64,000 bases of DNA from Lucinisca nassula (GCA_963580285.1 OY757026.1:88138651-88202650); one strand, 5' to 3'; shown: positions 1 to 11,235, counted from the first letter of the stretch. The notes: generated by a model from the sequence alone, not told the origin. Translations and numbers: made by a program.

Positions 1-1619
1 TTCAAATTATAGTGCTGGAGCTAAAAATGCCCCCGCACGGGGGCCCTTTGGTTTTACATGGGCTTATATAGGGAAAATCTTGAAAAATCTTCTTCTCTGA
101 AACCGCAAGGCCCAGGTCTAAGATATTTGGTATGAAGCTTCATCTAGTAGACCCCTACCAAGATTGTTCAAATTATAGTGCTGGGGCCAAAAATGCCCCC
201 GCATGGGGGCCCTTTGGTTTTACATGGGCTTATATAGGGAAAATCTTTAAAAATCTTCTTCTCTGAAACTGCAAGGCCCAGATCTTTGATATTAGGTATG
301 AAGCTTTATCTAGTGGACCCCTACCAAGATTGTTCAAATTATAGTGCTGAAGCTAAAAATGCCCCCGCATGGGGGCCCTTTGGTTTTACATGGGCTTATT
401 TAGGGAAAATCTTGAAAAATCTTCTGCTCTGAAACCGCTAGGCCCAGGTCTTTGATATTTGGTATGAAGCTTCATCAAGTGGACCCCTACCAAGATTGTT
501 CAAATTATAGTGCTGGGGCCAAAAATGCCCCCGCACCAGGGCCCTTTTGTTTTACATAGGCTTATATAGGGAAAATCTTTAAAAATCTTCTTCTCTGAAA
601 CTGCAAGGCCCAGGTCTTTGATATTTGGTATGAAGCTTCATCTGGTGGACCCCTACCAAGATTGTTCAAATTATAGTGCTGGAGCTAAAAATGCCCCCCG
701 CACGGGGGGCCCTTTGGTTTTACATGGGCTTATATAGGGAAAATCTTCTTCTCTGAAACCGCAAGGCCCAGGTCTTTGATATTTGGTATGAAGCTTCATT
801 TTGTGGACCTCTACTAAGATTGTTCAAATTATAGCCCTGGGGCCAAAAATGCCCCCGCTCCAGGGCCCTTTGGTTTGACATGGGCTTATATAGGGAAAGT
901 CTTGAAAAATCTTCCTTCTCTGAAACCACAAGGCTTAGGTCTTCGATATTTGTTATGACGCTTCAGCTAGTGGACCTCTATAAAGATTGTTCAAATTATA
1001 GCCCTGAGACCAAAAATGCCCCCGCCATGTGACCCTTTGGTTTTACATAGACTTATATAGGGAAAATCTTTAAAAATCTTCTTCTCTGAAACCGCTAGGC
1101 CCAGGTCTTTGATATTTGGTATGAAGCTTCATCAAGTGGACCCCTACCAAGATTGTTCAAATTATAGTGCTGGGGCCAAAAATGCCCCCGCACCAGGGCC
1201 CTTTGGTTTTACGTAGGCTTATATAGGGAAAATCTTTAAAAACCTTCTTCTCTGAAACACAAGGCTTAGGTCTTTGATATTTGTTATGAAGCTTCAGCTA
1301 GTGGACCTCTACCAAGATTGTTCAAATTATAGCACTGGGGCCAAAAATGCCCCCGCTCCGGGGCCCTTTGGCTTAACATAGACTTATATAGGGAAAATCT
1401 TGTTTTACATAGACTTCTATATGCAGGGTAAACCTTTAAAATCTTTTTCTCTGAAACCAGAAAGCCCAGGTCTTTCATATTCGATATGAAGCTTCATCTT
1501 GTGGACCTCTACCAAGATTGTTCAAATTTTAGCCCTGGGGCCAAAATTGACCCTGCCCGGGGCCAACTTGTTATGCTTTGGATCAGGTGAGCGAACCAGG
1601 GCCCTCTGGGCCCTCTTGT
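1..1619 (+). repeat. Tandem-core element, family A (AGCTCACCTG type), 3' part
   Basis: About ten units of roughly 165 bp run from the window edge, each starting near TTCAAATTATAG and holding GATATTTGGTATGAAGCTTC. The 3' end is TCAGGTGAGC, then the hairpin AGGGCCCTCTGGGCCCT, then CTTGT. The same ending recurs at 7757 and 30157. It is non-coding. By architecture I place it with Pearl-like, probably Helitron-related non-autonomous elements. The 5' end lies outside the window. Confidence 0.75.
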
Positions 1620-1621
1620 AC

Positions 1622-1766
1622 TGCAGTAAACACTAAAATGGTTGGTCGGCGGAAAACTTTTATTGGAAAATTGTTGTGTCGGGAGATTAGGGCCGTCGGA
1701 CAGGAGACCGGGAGATGGGGTTCGAAATCGGCATATCCCGACGAAATCGGGAGATATCACATGTAT
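1622..1766 (-). repeat. Fragment of the 1.5-kb TIR element family
   Basis: This stretch is about 90% identical by eye to the reverse complement of 57586-57735. It includes the terminal ATATCACATGTATG and the repeated CCCGACGAAATCGGGA block. It is one end of the DNA element described at 57586-59091. No second end or target duplication was found here. Confidence 0.65.
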
Positions 1767-1799
1767 GGATGTCGCATCTGAGCATGCCTTAAATTCATT

Positions 1800-2131
1800 T
1801 ACCGGCCCCGATAGCTCAGTTGGTAGAGTGTCCGCTCCGCGGAACGGGAGGTCACGGGTTCGATCCCGGGCCGCCACATACCAAAGTCGTTAAAAATGGT
1901 ACTAGCTGCTCCTCGCTTGGCACTCGGATTTACGGGATAGAGCTAGGACTGGTCGACACAGTGTCAGAATAATATGACTGGGTGTGGTATCATGTAATGT
2001 GTCTGGGTAATGATACTTCAGTGAGGCAGCACTATAAAAGTGAGCATTGAGCTCCCTGTCGCAACCAGACACCGTCCTCATATGACTGAAAAATTGTTGA
2101 AAGCGACGTTAAACCCGAATTCACACACACA
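1800..2131 (+). mobile_element. tRNA-derived SINE, family G
   Basis: It is flanked by a 12-bp target duplication CTTAAATTCATT (1788-1799 and 2132-2143). The head is tRNA-like, with box A (TAGCTCAGTTGG) and box B (GGTTCGATCCC). The body ends GTTGAAAGCGACGTTAAACC and the tail is a short AC repeat. Other copies are at 4468-4805 and 43734-44067. It is a retroposon, not a tRNA gene. Confidence 0.9.
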
Positions 2132-2143
2132 CTTAAATTCATT

Positions 2144-2484
2144 AATCCACCAGTGGATTAAATATGCAAATTATTTAGATATGTCCCGTAACTTTACATG
2201 TACCATGTCATTAACAACTTCGCATTTACTTGCTTATTGCGGAATATTGACATTTTTGTTAAAAAAAAACGTGGCTAAAATGCATTTGTCATATGATGAA
2301 TAGAACTTGCATTCTTGTCCATGCATTAACCCGTGAGGAAAAGGGATTAAATGCTTAGCAGAGCTTTGCATCTTATCCCTTTTCCACAACTTGTTTAATA
2401 AATTCAATAATACATGCTATTTACCTGTCATTTAAACAAAATGAGGAAGGCTGGAGAGCAGCACCTCCCAGTTTCTCCCACAAC
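2144..2484. other. Intronic/intergenic sequence with a dispersed repeat
   Basis: AT-rich and without a recognised gene. The part around 2290-2420 (TTATCCCTTTTCC, then AACTTGTTTAATAAATTC) recurs in inverted orientation near 51720-51850, so it is a dispersed repeat of unknown class. Confidence 0.5.
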
Positions 2485-2715
2485 TGGTAAATTAAGGGAA
2501 ATGAGATTTTTCTGCCATTTTTCCAAGGAAGACTGCTTTCAGGACTTCCTATTCCCTTTTCTATCAGCTCTGTCCCATGGAAAAAGGGTTCTACTCTTAA
2601 AGGAAAGAATTTGCTCCCTTGGAGCAAATTCTTTCCTTTAAGAGTTGACCCCTATTGACATGAGTGACAAAAAATACTTTTGCAGAAGTTGTCTCCCCTG
2701 AAGGTTTTATCCACC
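2485..2715. mobile_element. Foldback MITE (copy 1)
   Basis: The centre is a perfect palindrome with 25-bp arms (2593-2617 and 2621-2645) and a 3-nt loop. The flanks match 25826-26061 in reverse orientation, including GTCTCCCCTGAAGG and the GGAAGTCC-like block. It is non-autonomous and probably transposase-mobilised. The borders are approximate. Confidence 0.65.
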
Positions 2716-3175
2716 CCCCTGGAATAGAGATGCAGAATAATATGTATGACATTTTTGTCACACCTGCTTTCATTGAGCAATGTAGGAGTCTGGCTTTACC
2801 GATTACCCAGAATACAGTAAATTCCACTATTAAGACACCTAAAATTAAGACTAAGTCTGCTTTTAGAAGCTTATTTAGTAGGTTACAGTTCTTTTTGTCT
2901 TTTCTGCATACAGTGTCCTCTGGTCAGAGCGCGGCTTTAGAACTGTTCAAAAGTGGTCTTAAAGACCACTTTTTAACAGCCCCAAAGGTGGTCTTAATGA
3001 AGGAATTTTACTATAATATGTCAGTTTCTTAGCATTTGTGTCAGTGCTAGCATCAACACCAGTGTTCAATTCCATTTCACAGGTGTGACATAGCTTTCAA
3101 CATAATTCCTGTTTCAGAAGATATCACAGTTTTGAAAAGAAAATTTAACAAGAATGTATTTCTTTTTTCTTTCAG
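2716..3175. other. Upstream intron of VPS8, no gene recognised
   Basis: There is a short hairpin (AAAAGTGGTCTT and its complement) at about 2949-2973, and the polypyrimidine tract before exon 3176. An open stretch of about 120 codons here has no family resemblance that I can see. Confidence 0.4.
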
Positions 3176-3218
3176 ATGGACAGATTAGACTTGGAAATAA
3201 ACTGCTTGTATACATTAG
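3176..3218 (+). CDS. VPS8: VPS8 exon (first visible), CORVET subunit
   Basis: VPS8 is a subunit of the CORVET complex, which tethers early endosomes with Rab5. This 43-nt exon follows the acceptor TTTCTTTCAG and ends at donor GTAATT. It starts with two bases finishing a codon, reads GQIRLGNKLLVYI, and ends with two bases (AG). These join the T opening the next exon to give the Ser of SCCLAGRAYPLGD, which I recognise as a conserved stretch of animal VPS8. The phase match across a 6.8-kb intron is the main support, since 43 nt alone would be weak. Earlier exons lie left of the window. Confidence 0.8.
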
Positions 3219-3243
3219 GTAATTATTTTATGTAATCTTTCGT

Positions 3244-3690
3244 GGGGAACAACCTACGTCAGAGCAGTGACGTCATAACCATTCTTAGGTTTGCCGGCAT
3301 TTACTACACAAAAGGCATTTGTCACAACAAGTAGGCGCAGTCGGTGCATTAGGTCATAAAAGAATCAAACGTACTGAAATCTGTCCCAGAAATGTGGCCT
3401 TTTGTTTAAATAATTCGACACAAGCTGATTGGGCAATCATGTTGGAACTATCATTGTTTACAGCGCCGAATCAAATCTTGTGGCGAAGCTGTCGAAGCAT
3501 TTTCAATGTTTCTAGGTGGAATTAGCTTACTGGTGGGATGCAAATATTGTTCGTTACCAGCTGAAGTATGTTTTCTGAAGACTCGTAATGTACATATCTA
3601 GTTTGAAGCATTTTATTTACGATATTTACACCAATATGGCCGCTTCTGAAATGGGTACGACATCTCTGCTATGACGTAGGTTGTTGCCCC
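3244..3690. mobile_element. TIR MITE in VPS8 intron
   Basis: Terminal inverted repeats of about 24 bp: GGGGAACAACCTACGTCAGA on the left and the complement of CTATGACGTAGGTTGTTGCC on the right, differing by a few bases. No coding capacity. It begins 25 bp after the VPS8 exon donor. A clean target duplication was not found. Confidence 0.65.
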
Positions 3691-4467
3691 TGTCTTTGCT
3701 TATTATAAGGCAGCTTGCATATGAGCCATGAGAAAATGCCTGACCATTGATGAAGCAGTCAAGCTTGTGCGTCTCATTGCCTGAAAAGAGTCATTCTTAG
3801 CTTTTCTAGAGATGTTGTTTATTTATTTGTTTAAAGTTTAGTAGCCCAATCAGCACTTTTTTAGCTCACCTGTCATGTATTGACGAGCTGAGCTTTTGGG
3901 ATCACTTTTCGTCCGTCGTGCATCCGTGTGTGCATAAACAATTTCTTCAAACGACATCTCCTCGTAAACCACTGATCGGATTTTGACCAAACTTCATAGG
4001 AATGATACTTAGGTGTTCCCCTGGGGTCTAAACTGGCCACGCCCCGGGGTCCCTTAACCCCCATAGACTTATAATGGAAATAAAAGCTTAAAAAATCTTC
4101 TTTTCTGAAACGGCTAGGCACAGAGCTTACATATTAAGCATGTAGCAATGTCAAGTGGTCCCCTACATAAATTGTGCCAATCATGCCCCTGGGATCTAAA
4201 CTGGCCATGCCCTTGGGCCCCTTAGCCCCCATAGACTTATAATGGAAAAAAGCTTAAAAAATCTTCTTCTCTGAAACCGCTAGTATTATTAGCTCACTTG
4301 AGCTGAAGGTTCATGTGAGGTATTGGTATGCCAATGGTTCGGCGTCCGTTCACATTTTCAAATAAGTATATCTTTAAAGCCACTTGGCAAATCATGATTA
4401 AATTTCATGAGAAGCATTATCCGATTGGGGGAGAAGATGCAGTATGTTTTAGCGTAATTCAGATTGA

Positions 4468-4805
4468 GTGTGTGTGTGTGTGTGTGAATTCGGGTTTAAC
4501 GTCGCTTTCAACAATTTTTCAGTCATATCACGACGGTGTCTGGTTGCGACAGGGAGCTCAATGCTCACGTTTATAGTGCTGCCTCACTGAAGTATCATGT
4601 CCCAGACACATTACATGATACCACATCCAGTCACATTATCCTGACACTGGATCGACCAGTACTAGCCCTACCCCGTAAATCTGAGTGCCAAACGAGGAGC
4701 AGCTAGTACCATTTTTAACGACTTTGGTATGTCGCGGCCCGGGATCGAACCCAAGACCTTCCGTTCCCCGGAGCGGACACTCTACCAACTGAGCTATCGG
4801 GGCCG
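4468..4805 (-). mobile_element. tRNA-derived SINE, family G
   Basis: Minus-strand copy with a 14-bp target duplication GTAATTCAGATTGA (4454-4467 and 4806-4819). The (GT)n at 4468 is the tail, and the box B and box A complements are near 4743 and 4785. It is inserted in a tandem-core element. Confidence 0.9.
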
Positions 4806-5338
4806 GTAATTCAGATTGAAACTGGTGTTGCCATGGCAACATATAGCTCCCATAGACTTACAATTGGGACAAACTAAAAAAAATTTTCTTCTCTGAAACC
4901 ACTAGGCCCAGAGCTTACATATTAAGCATGTAGCAATGTCAAGTGGTCCCCTACATAAATGGTGCCAATCATGCCCCTGGGGTCTAAACTGGCCACGCCT
5001 CGGGGCCCCTTGGCCCCCATAGACTTATAATGGAAAAAAAAAAAACTTCAAAAATCTTCTTCTCTGAAACCACTAGGCCCAGAGCTTACATATTAAGCAT
5101 GTAGCAATGTCAAGTGGTCCCCTACATTAATCTTACCAAACCTGCCCCTAGGGTCCAAATTGACAATGCTGTCTTCCATTAGGAAGAACTCCAAAAAAAA
5201 ATTATGCTCAAAGACCATGAGTCAAACAGCTAAATAAAATGTTCCTCAGGTGAGCGGTTAGGCTCATTGAGCCTCTTGTTCAAATTATAGCCCTGGGGCC
5301 AAAAAATGCCCCCATCCCGGGGCCCTTTGTTTTTACAT

Positions 5339-6869
5339 CATCATCATCATCATCAACGGATTTTTGATTAACGTGCAGGTACAGGGGCAACGTCCACATA
5401 AGTGGGCCCCCTTCCAGTAAGCTGGCTTGCTGTACGCATGGCAGATCTTACACCAGATCTCCAGGCTTGTCTATCATGAGGATCGATAGCAGAGAGCTTC
5501 CATTCTCTGCAATCTCTTCCAGGTCATCTTGGGCCTTCCTGGCCCCCGCTTTCCACCTACCTGTATGTCACAGGCAGTCTTGACTGCACCGTTGGAGCGT
5601 TCCACATGTCCATACCAGCGAAGCCTTCTCTCTTTCAGGATGAGGTCCAGGTCCTCAATGCCAAGACGCTCAAGTAACTCACTGGACCTGATGGTGACAG
5701 TGTCCTGTGGCTTGACATTGCAGATCTGTCTGATCATTGCCCTGTCAGTACGCTGTAGACGTTGGAGGTTTGGCTTTCTCAATGGCCATGTCTCACTGGC
5801 ATGGAGCATTGCCCTCCGCACACAAGAGCTATACACACGGCCACGTGTCTTGAACGAGAGGTGGTGGGAAGAGAGAACTTGTAGCAATACCTTGAATTTC
5901 TTCCAGGCTGTTTTCGCACGTGATGTAGTTGAAAGGTCACAACCACCCGCTGCAGAGAGCATATCACCTAGGTAGCAAAAGGAAGCTACAACCTCCAGCT
6001 TGTCGGATCCGACTTGGACTTCCCTCTGTGGTCTGCCATCTAAGGGGCGTGCTGTTCCTTGGCACCGTGTACACCTGTAATCAGGGTCCTCTATCAAGCG
6101 TTTTAACACACTGCATTTCTTGTGCACCCAGAACTTGCAGCCATTACAAAAAATACTGTTGCTGCCCACTCCAGTGCGACATACAGCACATGGGAACTGG
6201 CCTGTACTCTGCAAGAGGTCCAGACCTGTACCACAGATCATGATCTTTGTCTTTCCTGCATTCACTCTCAGCCCTTTCGCCTCCATTGCGTCTTTCCAAG
6301 TTAAGAGCCTCCTGACACATTCTTCAAGGGATTCAGCTATGATGACAAGGTCATCAGCATACAGGTCCTCCCAGGGGACTCAAGAGCGGAAATCGCATAA
6401 CAAGGCTTCAAGCACAATATGAAAAGCAGTGGGCCGAGAAAAGAGCCTTGATGAACACCCACCTTCACCTCGAATTCTTCACTGTAACCATCACCAACGC
6501 GGACACGGCTCCGAGCTTTAGCATACATCCCTTGGACCAGTTTCATGATATGTTTTGACGGTTGTAATTTACAGAACCGCCTGTCCTGGCTGACGTCCCT
6601 ACTCAATTCTTTTACGGCACCTGAGCAAGCCACCGTTCCCAACTCACTAGGGCAGGTGTGCTTTACCGTTGTCCTTGTACAGCAAGGATCATCCGCCAAA
6701 CCACAGTAGCTAGTACACCAAGCCATCGGTCTGTAGATGGTTGCTGCCTAGCTCTGCCACCCAGGTTGTGGCAGCCTCATAACCCTGAAGGTGGGGAGGC
6801 AACTGTGATAATGGGCAACCTCACATTCCCACACTCATTTAGAGTGTCACAGCTGGATGACACTCTAAA
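5339..6869 (-). mobile_element. 5'-truncated LINE (RTE-like), minus strand
   Basis: A target duplication TGTTTTTACAT (5328-5338 and 6870-6880) flanks the insertion, which splits one unit of the family A tandem core. The 3' end on the minus strand is a (GAT)n run (5339-5355), a tail type known for RTE-like elements. Only the reverse transcriptase and C-terminal part remain; the endonuclease is absent. The 5' junction carries a hairpin (6838-6870). Confidence 0.8.
5474..6726 (-). pseudogene. LINE reverse transcriptase remnant with zinc finger
   Basis: This is a non-LTR reverse transcriptase that would copy LINE RNA at the target site. In minus-strand order there is an N-terminal piece (6726-6337) with FEVKVGVHQGS and GPLLFI, the palm motif-B region. 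The catalytic YADD box follows at about 6361-6350, reached only through a frameshift. The second piece (6286-5474) starts EAKGLRVNAGKTKIM. That piece holds a C4HC3-like zinc finger: CAVC, FCNGC, HKKC, then CTRC. It continues with FCYLGDML and the C-terminal RLRWYGHVERS and KRGPGRPK motifs. The frameshift and missing 5' half make it dead. Confidence 0.85.
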
Positions 6870-6870
6870 T
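6838..6870. repeat. Hairpin at LINE 5' junction
   Basis: Arms ATTTAGAGTGTCA and TGACACTCTAAAT (13 bp) surround a 7-nt loop, exactly at the 5' end of the truncated LINE. It may be a snap-back product of target-primed insertion. Confidence 0.6.
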
Positions 6871-7864
6871 GTTTTTACATAGACTTATACAGGGAAAACC
6901 TTAAAAACACTTCTTGTCTGAGACCAGAAGGCTCAGATGTTTGATATTTAGTATGAAGCTTCGTCTTGTGGACCTCTATCAAGATTGTTCAAATTATAGC
7001 CCTGGGGCCAAAAATGCCCCCGCCCCGGGCCCCTTTAGTTTTACAGTGACTTATACATGTATAGGAAAATTCTTCAAAAATCTTCTCCTCTGAAACCACA
7101 AGGCCCAGGCCTTTGATATTTTGGTGTGTAGCTTCATCTAGTGGACCTCTACCAAGTTTGTTCAAATTATAGCCCTTGCCCCAAAAATGCCCCCAACCCA
7201 GGGCCCTTTTTTATTTTACATTGACTTATATTGGAAAAATCTTAAAAAAACTTCTCTTAAACTGCAAGGCCTAGGTCTTTGATATTTGGTGTGAAGCTTC
7301 ATCTAGTGGACCTCTATCAAGACTGTTCAAATTATAGCTCTGGGGCCAAAAATGCCCCCGCCCGGGGGCCCTTTGGTTTTATATTGACTTATATAGGAAA
7401 AATCTTAAAAAAATCTTCTCCTCTGAAACCTCAAGGCCCATGTCTTTGATATTTGGTGTGTAGCTTCATCTACTGGACCTCTACCAAGATTGTTCAAATT
7501 ATAGCCCTGGGGTCAAAAATGGCCCCACCTCGGGCCCACAGGTTTTATATATAGACTTATATAAGGAGAACCTTTAAAAATCTTCTTGTTTGAAACCAGA
7601 AGGCTCCGGTCTTTACTTTTGGTATGAAGCTTCACCTTTCAGACCTCCCTTAAGATTATGCAAATTAAATCCCTGGGGTCAATAATTCCCCTCCCCGGGG
7701 CCCACTTGTTACACTCTGAATCAGGTGAGCGATCCAGGGCCACCATGGCCCTCTTGTATGTTATATCATGTCAGTCTGTTTACATAAGTGGTCAACCAAT
7801 AAAGTGTACATTCTTTCGGAGGAAACTGACAGCTGCCAGAGTTATGATTTCAGCACCCACTGGC

Positions 7865-9353
7865 ACCCCCACCCATCGGGGCTTGGAGAAATAGATTGGG
7901 CTGCATTGTGCTTCCACGTAGAGCTGAAACCAACCAAACTTGAATACACTGCAACCTCGTTATAACGCGGGTGGTGGGGTCCAAGAACCCCAACCGCGTT
8001 AGTGGTGATCACCGCGTTATAAATTTGGAGGCACCGGCAAGCCCAGATCAGACACCTCAGAAAGACGCCGCAGACATCTGATTTGGATTTACACTGTTTG
8101 ATGATTTATAACGGTTCAATTATGACACTATTGTTAATCCCTGTCATATAATTGCCACCCTGCGGTGCATGTCGATAAGGTGTGAAAATATGGTCAAGTT
8201 ATGTCTCTAATTTGCGTTTATTCCCCGATCATAAAATTTAATCCGCAATCAATGTGAAAATTATTTAATTGCTCCTAAGACAAGTTGCTACGACTATTCT
8301 ACTATCTCGTGAATGATTATGTTTTGGCGCCAAATAGCAGACGCTTGGCGAGAAAAGTTGGAGAAAAATTCGTGTTAACACATCTGTATGCTGTTGTTGG
8401 TTATTGACACGGAGCTTACAGAAAGCACTGTTTTCCACAACCTTTTTGCTATCGAGAATTTTTTTACCGTTTCCAAACAATTAATGAAAGAGATACGCCC
8501 CATTTAGATAAAACAATAGACACGTGTGGGGTTGCTGGGGTCCGATGACGTCCTTTACCGATCGCGTGCAGAAAAAACTGTAGCGGTGGTTTCATCTCAT
8601 TGATTCGCGCCCATCAATTTCGGACGCTTGGAAAAAATCGGCCGATTCGCCCCAGTCAATTTCGGATGCGCGGAAGTTCTATGCGCCGGATTCAAGTGTG
8701 CGGGTTGTCAAAGATCTATTTCAGCTAATCGGCCGATTCGCCCCCGTCAATTTCGGACGCTGGAAAAAAATCGGCCGGTTCGCCCTAGAAACGATGTCGT
8801 TTCGACAAATGGGCTTTTTTTTTATTTTTGTTAGTTTTGCCCATATTGAGTATCGTTACTCGGTAGTGATCTCATTTCTAGGTTCGCCCCAGTAAATTTC
8901 GGATGCGCGGAAGCTCTGCTATGCCACAGATTCAAGTCTGCGGCTTGTCGCAAATCTATTTCAGCGAATCGGCTGATTCGCCCCCGTCACTTTCGGCCGC
9001 TCGAAAAAATCTGCCGGTTCGCCCCAGTCAATTTCGGACGCTCGGAATCTCGCCCGACGGAAAAAAATCGGGAGCCATGGAACAACCGCGTTATACTGAT
9101 TTCCGCGCTTAAACGATCAGCGCTATAACGAGGTTGCAGTGTACTAGTAAACCGCTTAGGTCTAAGGCTGCCCAAGAAAGTGATGCAAGTGGGACCGCTC
9201 TTTAAAACAAAGCGGTTCATATGGGCTGTAGGGCTTGAGATGTCATTTCATCTCAGTATGGGATAAAAGTCCCACAAAATTGGAAGCAAGGTCTCCAAAA
9301 TGACCTGAATAGTGTTGATGGGGACATACAACCTCAACTCAAACAAACAAAAA
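7865..9353 (+). mobile_element. SINE family M, split by a pogo-like element
   Basis: It starts CCCCCACCCATCGGGGCTTG and ends with the AAACAAACAAA tail. Short repeats ACTGGC (7859-7864 and 9354-9359) look like the target duplication. The copy is interrupted by the TIR element 7947-9141. Family M is the commonest SINE of this window. It has a central AGCCTGCCCAGGC-type block and a GTTGACGGGGACGTTAAACC end. Confidence 0.75.
7947..9141. mobile_element. Pogo/Tigger-like non-autonomous element
   Basis: TIRs CACTGCAACCTCGTTATAACG and its complement near 9118-9141, flanked by TA on both sides (7945-7946 and 9142-9143). The ACCTCGTTATAACG-type end is familiar from pogo-like elements. The interior (about 8600-9090) repeats TTCGCCCCAGTCAATTTCGG with AAAAAATCGGC several times. 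No transposase. Confidence 0.75.
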
Positions 9354-9359
9354 ACTGGC

Positions 9360-9639
9360 CATAATTCTATACTGTTTTGAATACTGTCATATAATAGTGA
9401 AAAAATTTATTCCATAACACCAGTTCCATGGGTTACTCCCAGGGGTGGTGCTTAGGGGTCAAAAATAAGGTCTCACTCAGATAGAAGTTGTACAGCATAA
9501 CTTTCGGATCTATATAACCAGTGGTTAGTACTTTTTTGTATTTTGAATTAAATCATATGAAAATATGTGATGTAAGAGCTGTTTCCAAAGCCTTTCACAT
9601 TTTAGTGTGTAAACTTTCGTAGACATGGTGCAGAACAGG
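9360..9639. other. Intron, nothing recognised
   Basis: AT-rich VPS8 intronic sequence; I see no element ends, repeats or coding signal. Confidence 0.4.
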
Positions 9640-9935
9640 CGAGCTATGCTGTCCTGCTACAGCTCTTGTTCTATATCACCTTTACATTTATGTTTGGATA
9701 TAACAACATTGTTTTGGATCCCAGCAAAAGTGTTATAAAGAGGTTGTGGTGCATAAGCATGAACCCATTTTGTACCAGAAACCCTAAAACAGGTAATTAG
9801 CAAACAGTGCAGGTCCAGATCAGAGGCCACAGACTGCGGGGACTGATCAGGGCCTACACTGTTTGCTAAAGTGCAGCCATTTTCCAAATGGATTTTGAAG
9901 AAAACATGACCTGACACCCCTAAATTTTACAATGA
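9640..9935. repeat. Foldback repeat with CAAACAGTG core
   Basis: The core at about 9800-9873 is an inverted repeat: GCAAACAGTGCAGGTCC against GGGCCTACACTGTTTGC. The flanks match 50845-51305. Similar cores occur at 30380-30450, 33977-34045, 35190-35290, 47818-47885, 50080-50140, 50732-50800 and 58828-58888. Abundant MITE-like family. Confidence 0.65.
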
Positions 9936-10007
9936 ACTCCTGCTATATATAAGGTGGAAGATACCATTTGATACAAAAATGGTTAACAGATGGATGATTT
10001 GTTTCAG

Positions 10008-10197
10008 TTGTTGTCTGGCAGGAAGAGCATACCCTCTAGGAGATATTCCTGAAGAGCTTGTAAATGTTGTGAAACATGATGTATTCGAGAGCCTGACCTG
10101 TTTACACACAAAGAAGTCCGCTGATGATCAGACATACCCGTATCTCAGGACTTTACTCTCATTTGATACCAGAGAATTTCTGAATGTACTAGCATTA
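10008..10197 (+). CDS. VPS8: VPS8 exon, alpha-solenoid region
   Basis: The exon has 190 nt: one base completing the previous codon, then 63 codons, ending on a codon boundary. The acceptor is TTTGTTTCAG and the donor GTAAGT. It encodes CCLAGRAYPLGDIPEELV, then VFESLTCLHT, and ends FDTREFLNVLAL. These are near-verbatim animal VPS8 blocks from the helical region upstream of the C-terminal RING finger. This is the strongest single exon for the assignment. Its donor lies 24 bp before a SINE. The following intron is 14.8 kb, almost all of it the LTR retrotransposon at 11894-24722. Confidence 0.93.
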
Positions 10198-10221
10198 GTA
10201 AGTAAACTTCATACATAGCAA

Positions 10222-10489
10222 TCGGCCCCCACCCATTGGGGCTTGAAGAAGTAAATGGGCTGCACACAAGTACTGGTAAACCACTTAGAGGATCTAAGTC
10301 TGCCCAGGCAAAGCAGTGCGAGTCGGCCCGTCCATGCTTATAAACCCTATTGGTTTCATTGGGTGACAGGGCTTGAGATGCCATTCATCTCAATGTTGCG
10401 TAAAAGTCCCACAAAATTGGAAGCAACGTCTCCAAAAAGACCTTTACAGTGTTGACCGGGATATTAAACATCACATCAAACAAACAAAT
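10222..10489 (+). mobile_element. SINE family M (internal deletion)
   Basis: Target duplication CATACATAGCAA (10210-10221 and 10490-10501). The copy lacks about 30 bp of the usual CTTCCACGCAGAGC region and ends in the AAACAAACAAA tail. It lies 24 bp after the VPS8 exon donor. Confidence 0.85.
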
Positions 10490-10559
10490 CATACATAGCA
10501 ACAGATAAGCCTGGTAGTTTTTGATAACTGAAGGATAGCTTTCCTTATTTCTTCATATA

Positions 10560-11235
10560 AATCGGCCCCCACCCATCGGGGCTTGAAGAAATAGATAGGC
10601 TACATGATGCTTCCATGCAGAGCTGAAACCGACTGCACACTAGTACTGGTAAACTGCTTAGAGGATCAAGGCCTGCCCAGGCAAAGCTGTGCGTGTCGGA
10701 CCGCCCATGCTTATAAACCCTATTGGTTTCATTGGGTGACAGGGCTTGAGATGCCATTCATCTCAATGTTGCGTAAAAGTCCCACAAAATTGGAAGCAAC
10801 GTCTCCAAAAAGACCTTTACAGTGTTGACCGGGATATTAAACATCACATCAAACAAACAAATCATACATAGCAACAGATAAGCCTGGTAGTTTTTGATAA
10901 CTGAAGGATAGCTTTCCTTATTTCTTCATATAAATCGGCCCCCACCCATCGGGGCTTGAAGAAATAGATAGGCTACATGATGCTTCCATGCAGAGCTGAA
11001 ACCGACTGCATACGACTACTGGTATACCGCTTAGAGGATCTAGGCCTGCCCAGGCAAAGCGGTGCGCGTCAGATGGCCTATGCTTATAAACTATATTGGT
11101 TTCATTGGGCGACAGGGCTTGCGATGTCATTTCATCTCAATGTTGGGTTAAAAGTCCCACAAAATTGGAAGCAACATCTCCAAAATGACATATACAGTGT
11201 TGATGGGGACATTAAAACTCAAATCGAACAAATCT
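10560..11235 (+). repeat. Two more SINE M copies in a 373-bp tandem duplication
   Basis: Copies lie at about 10560-10862 and 10933-11235. The stretch from about 10333 to 11000 repeats itself with a shift of 373 bp at near identity, including the spacer with AAGCCTGGTAGTTTTTGATA. This looks like unequal exchange between neighbouring SINEs. Confidence 0.75.

Larger units (their letters stand above)
3861..7757 (+). repeat. Nested family A tandem-core elements
   Basis: The 5' end is TTAGCTCACCTG with an adjacent inverted copy (GAGCTGAGCT), then GTCCGTCGTG. A second 5' end lies near 4287 (TTAGCTCACTTGAGCTG). 3' ends with AGGTGAGC plus hairpin plus CTTGT lie at 5279 (hairpin GGCTCATTGAGCC) and 7757 (hairpin GGGCCACCATGGCCC). 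Cores are about 165 bp, in two sequence variants. A SINE (4468-4805) and a LINE (5339-6869) are inserted. Confidence 0.7.

Noticed and set aside
1800..1875. tRNA gene (box A and box B present); also at 43737, 50950, 34908, 38276 and the complements at 4740-4805 and 12330-12415
   Set aside because: Each is followed by a SINE body and tail, and most have target duplications; the tRNA folds are incomplete.
2664..3032. Open frame of about 120 codons as a VPS8 exon
   Set aside because: The first part lies in a foldback MITE, no proper splice borders fit, and the product resembles no part of VPS8 that I know.
5529..5975. Plus-strand frames opposite the LINE reverse transcriptase
   Set aside because: Shadow frames of the minus-strand RT, which carries clear motifs.
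7947..9141. Conserved regulatory island due to repeated CGGCCGATTCGCCCC motifs
   Set aside because: The motifs are internal repeats of a TA-flanked transposable element.
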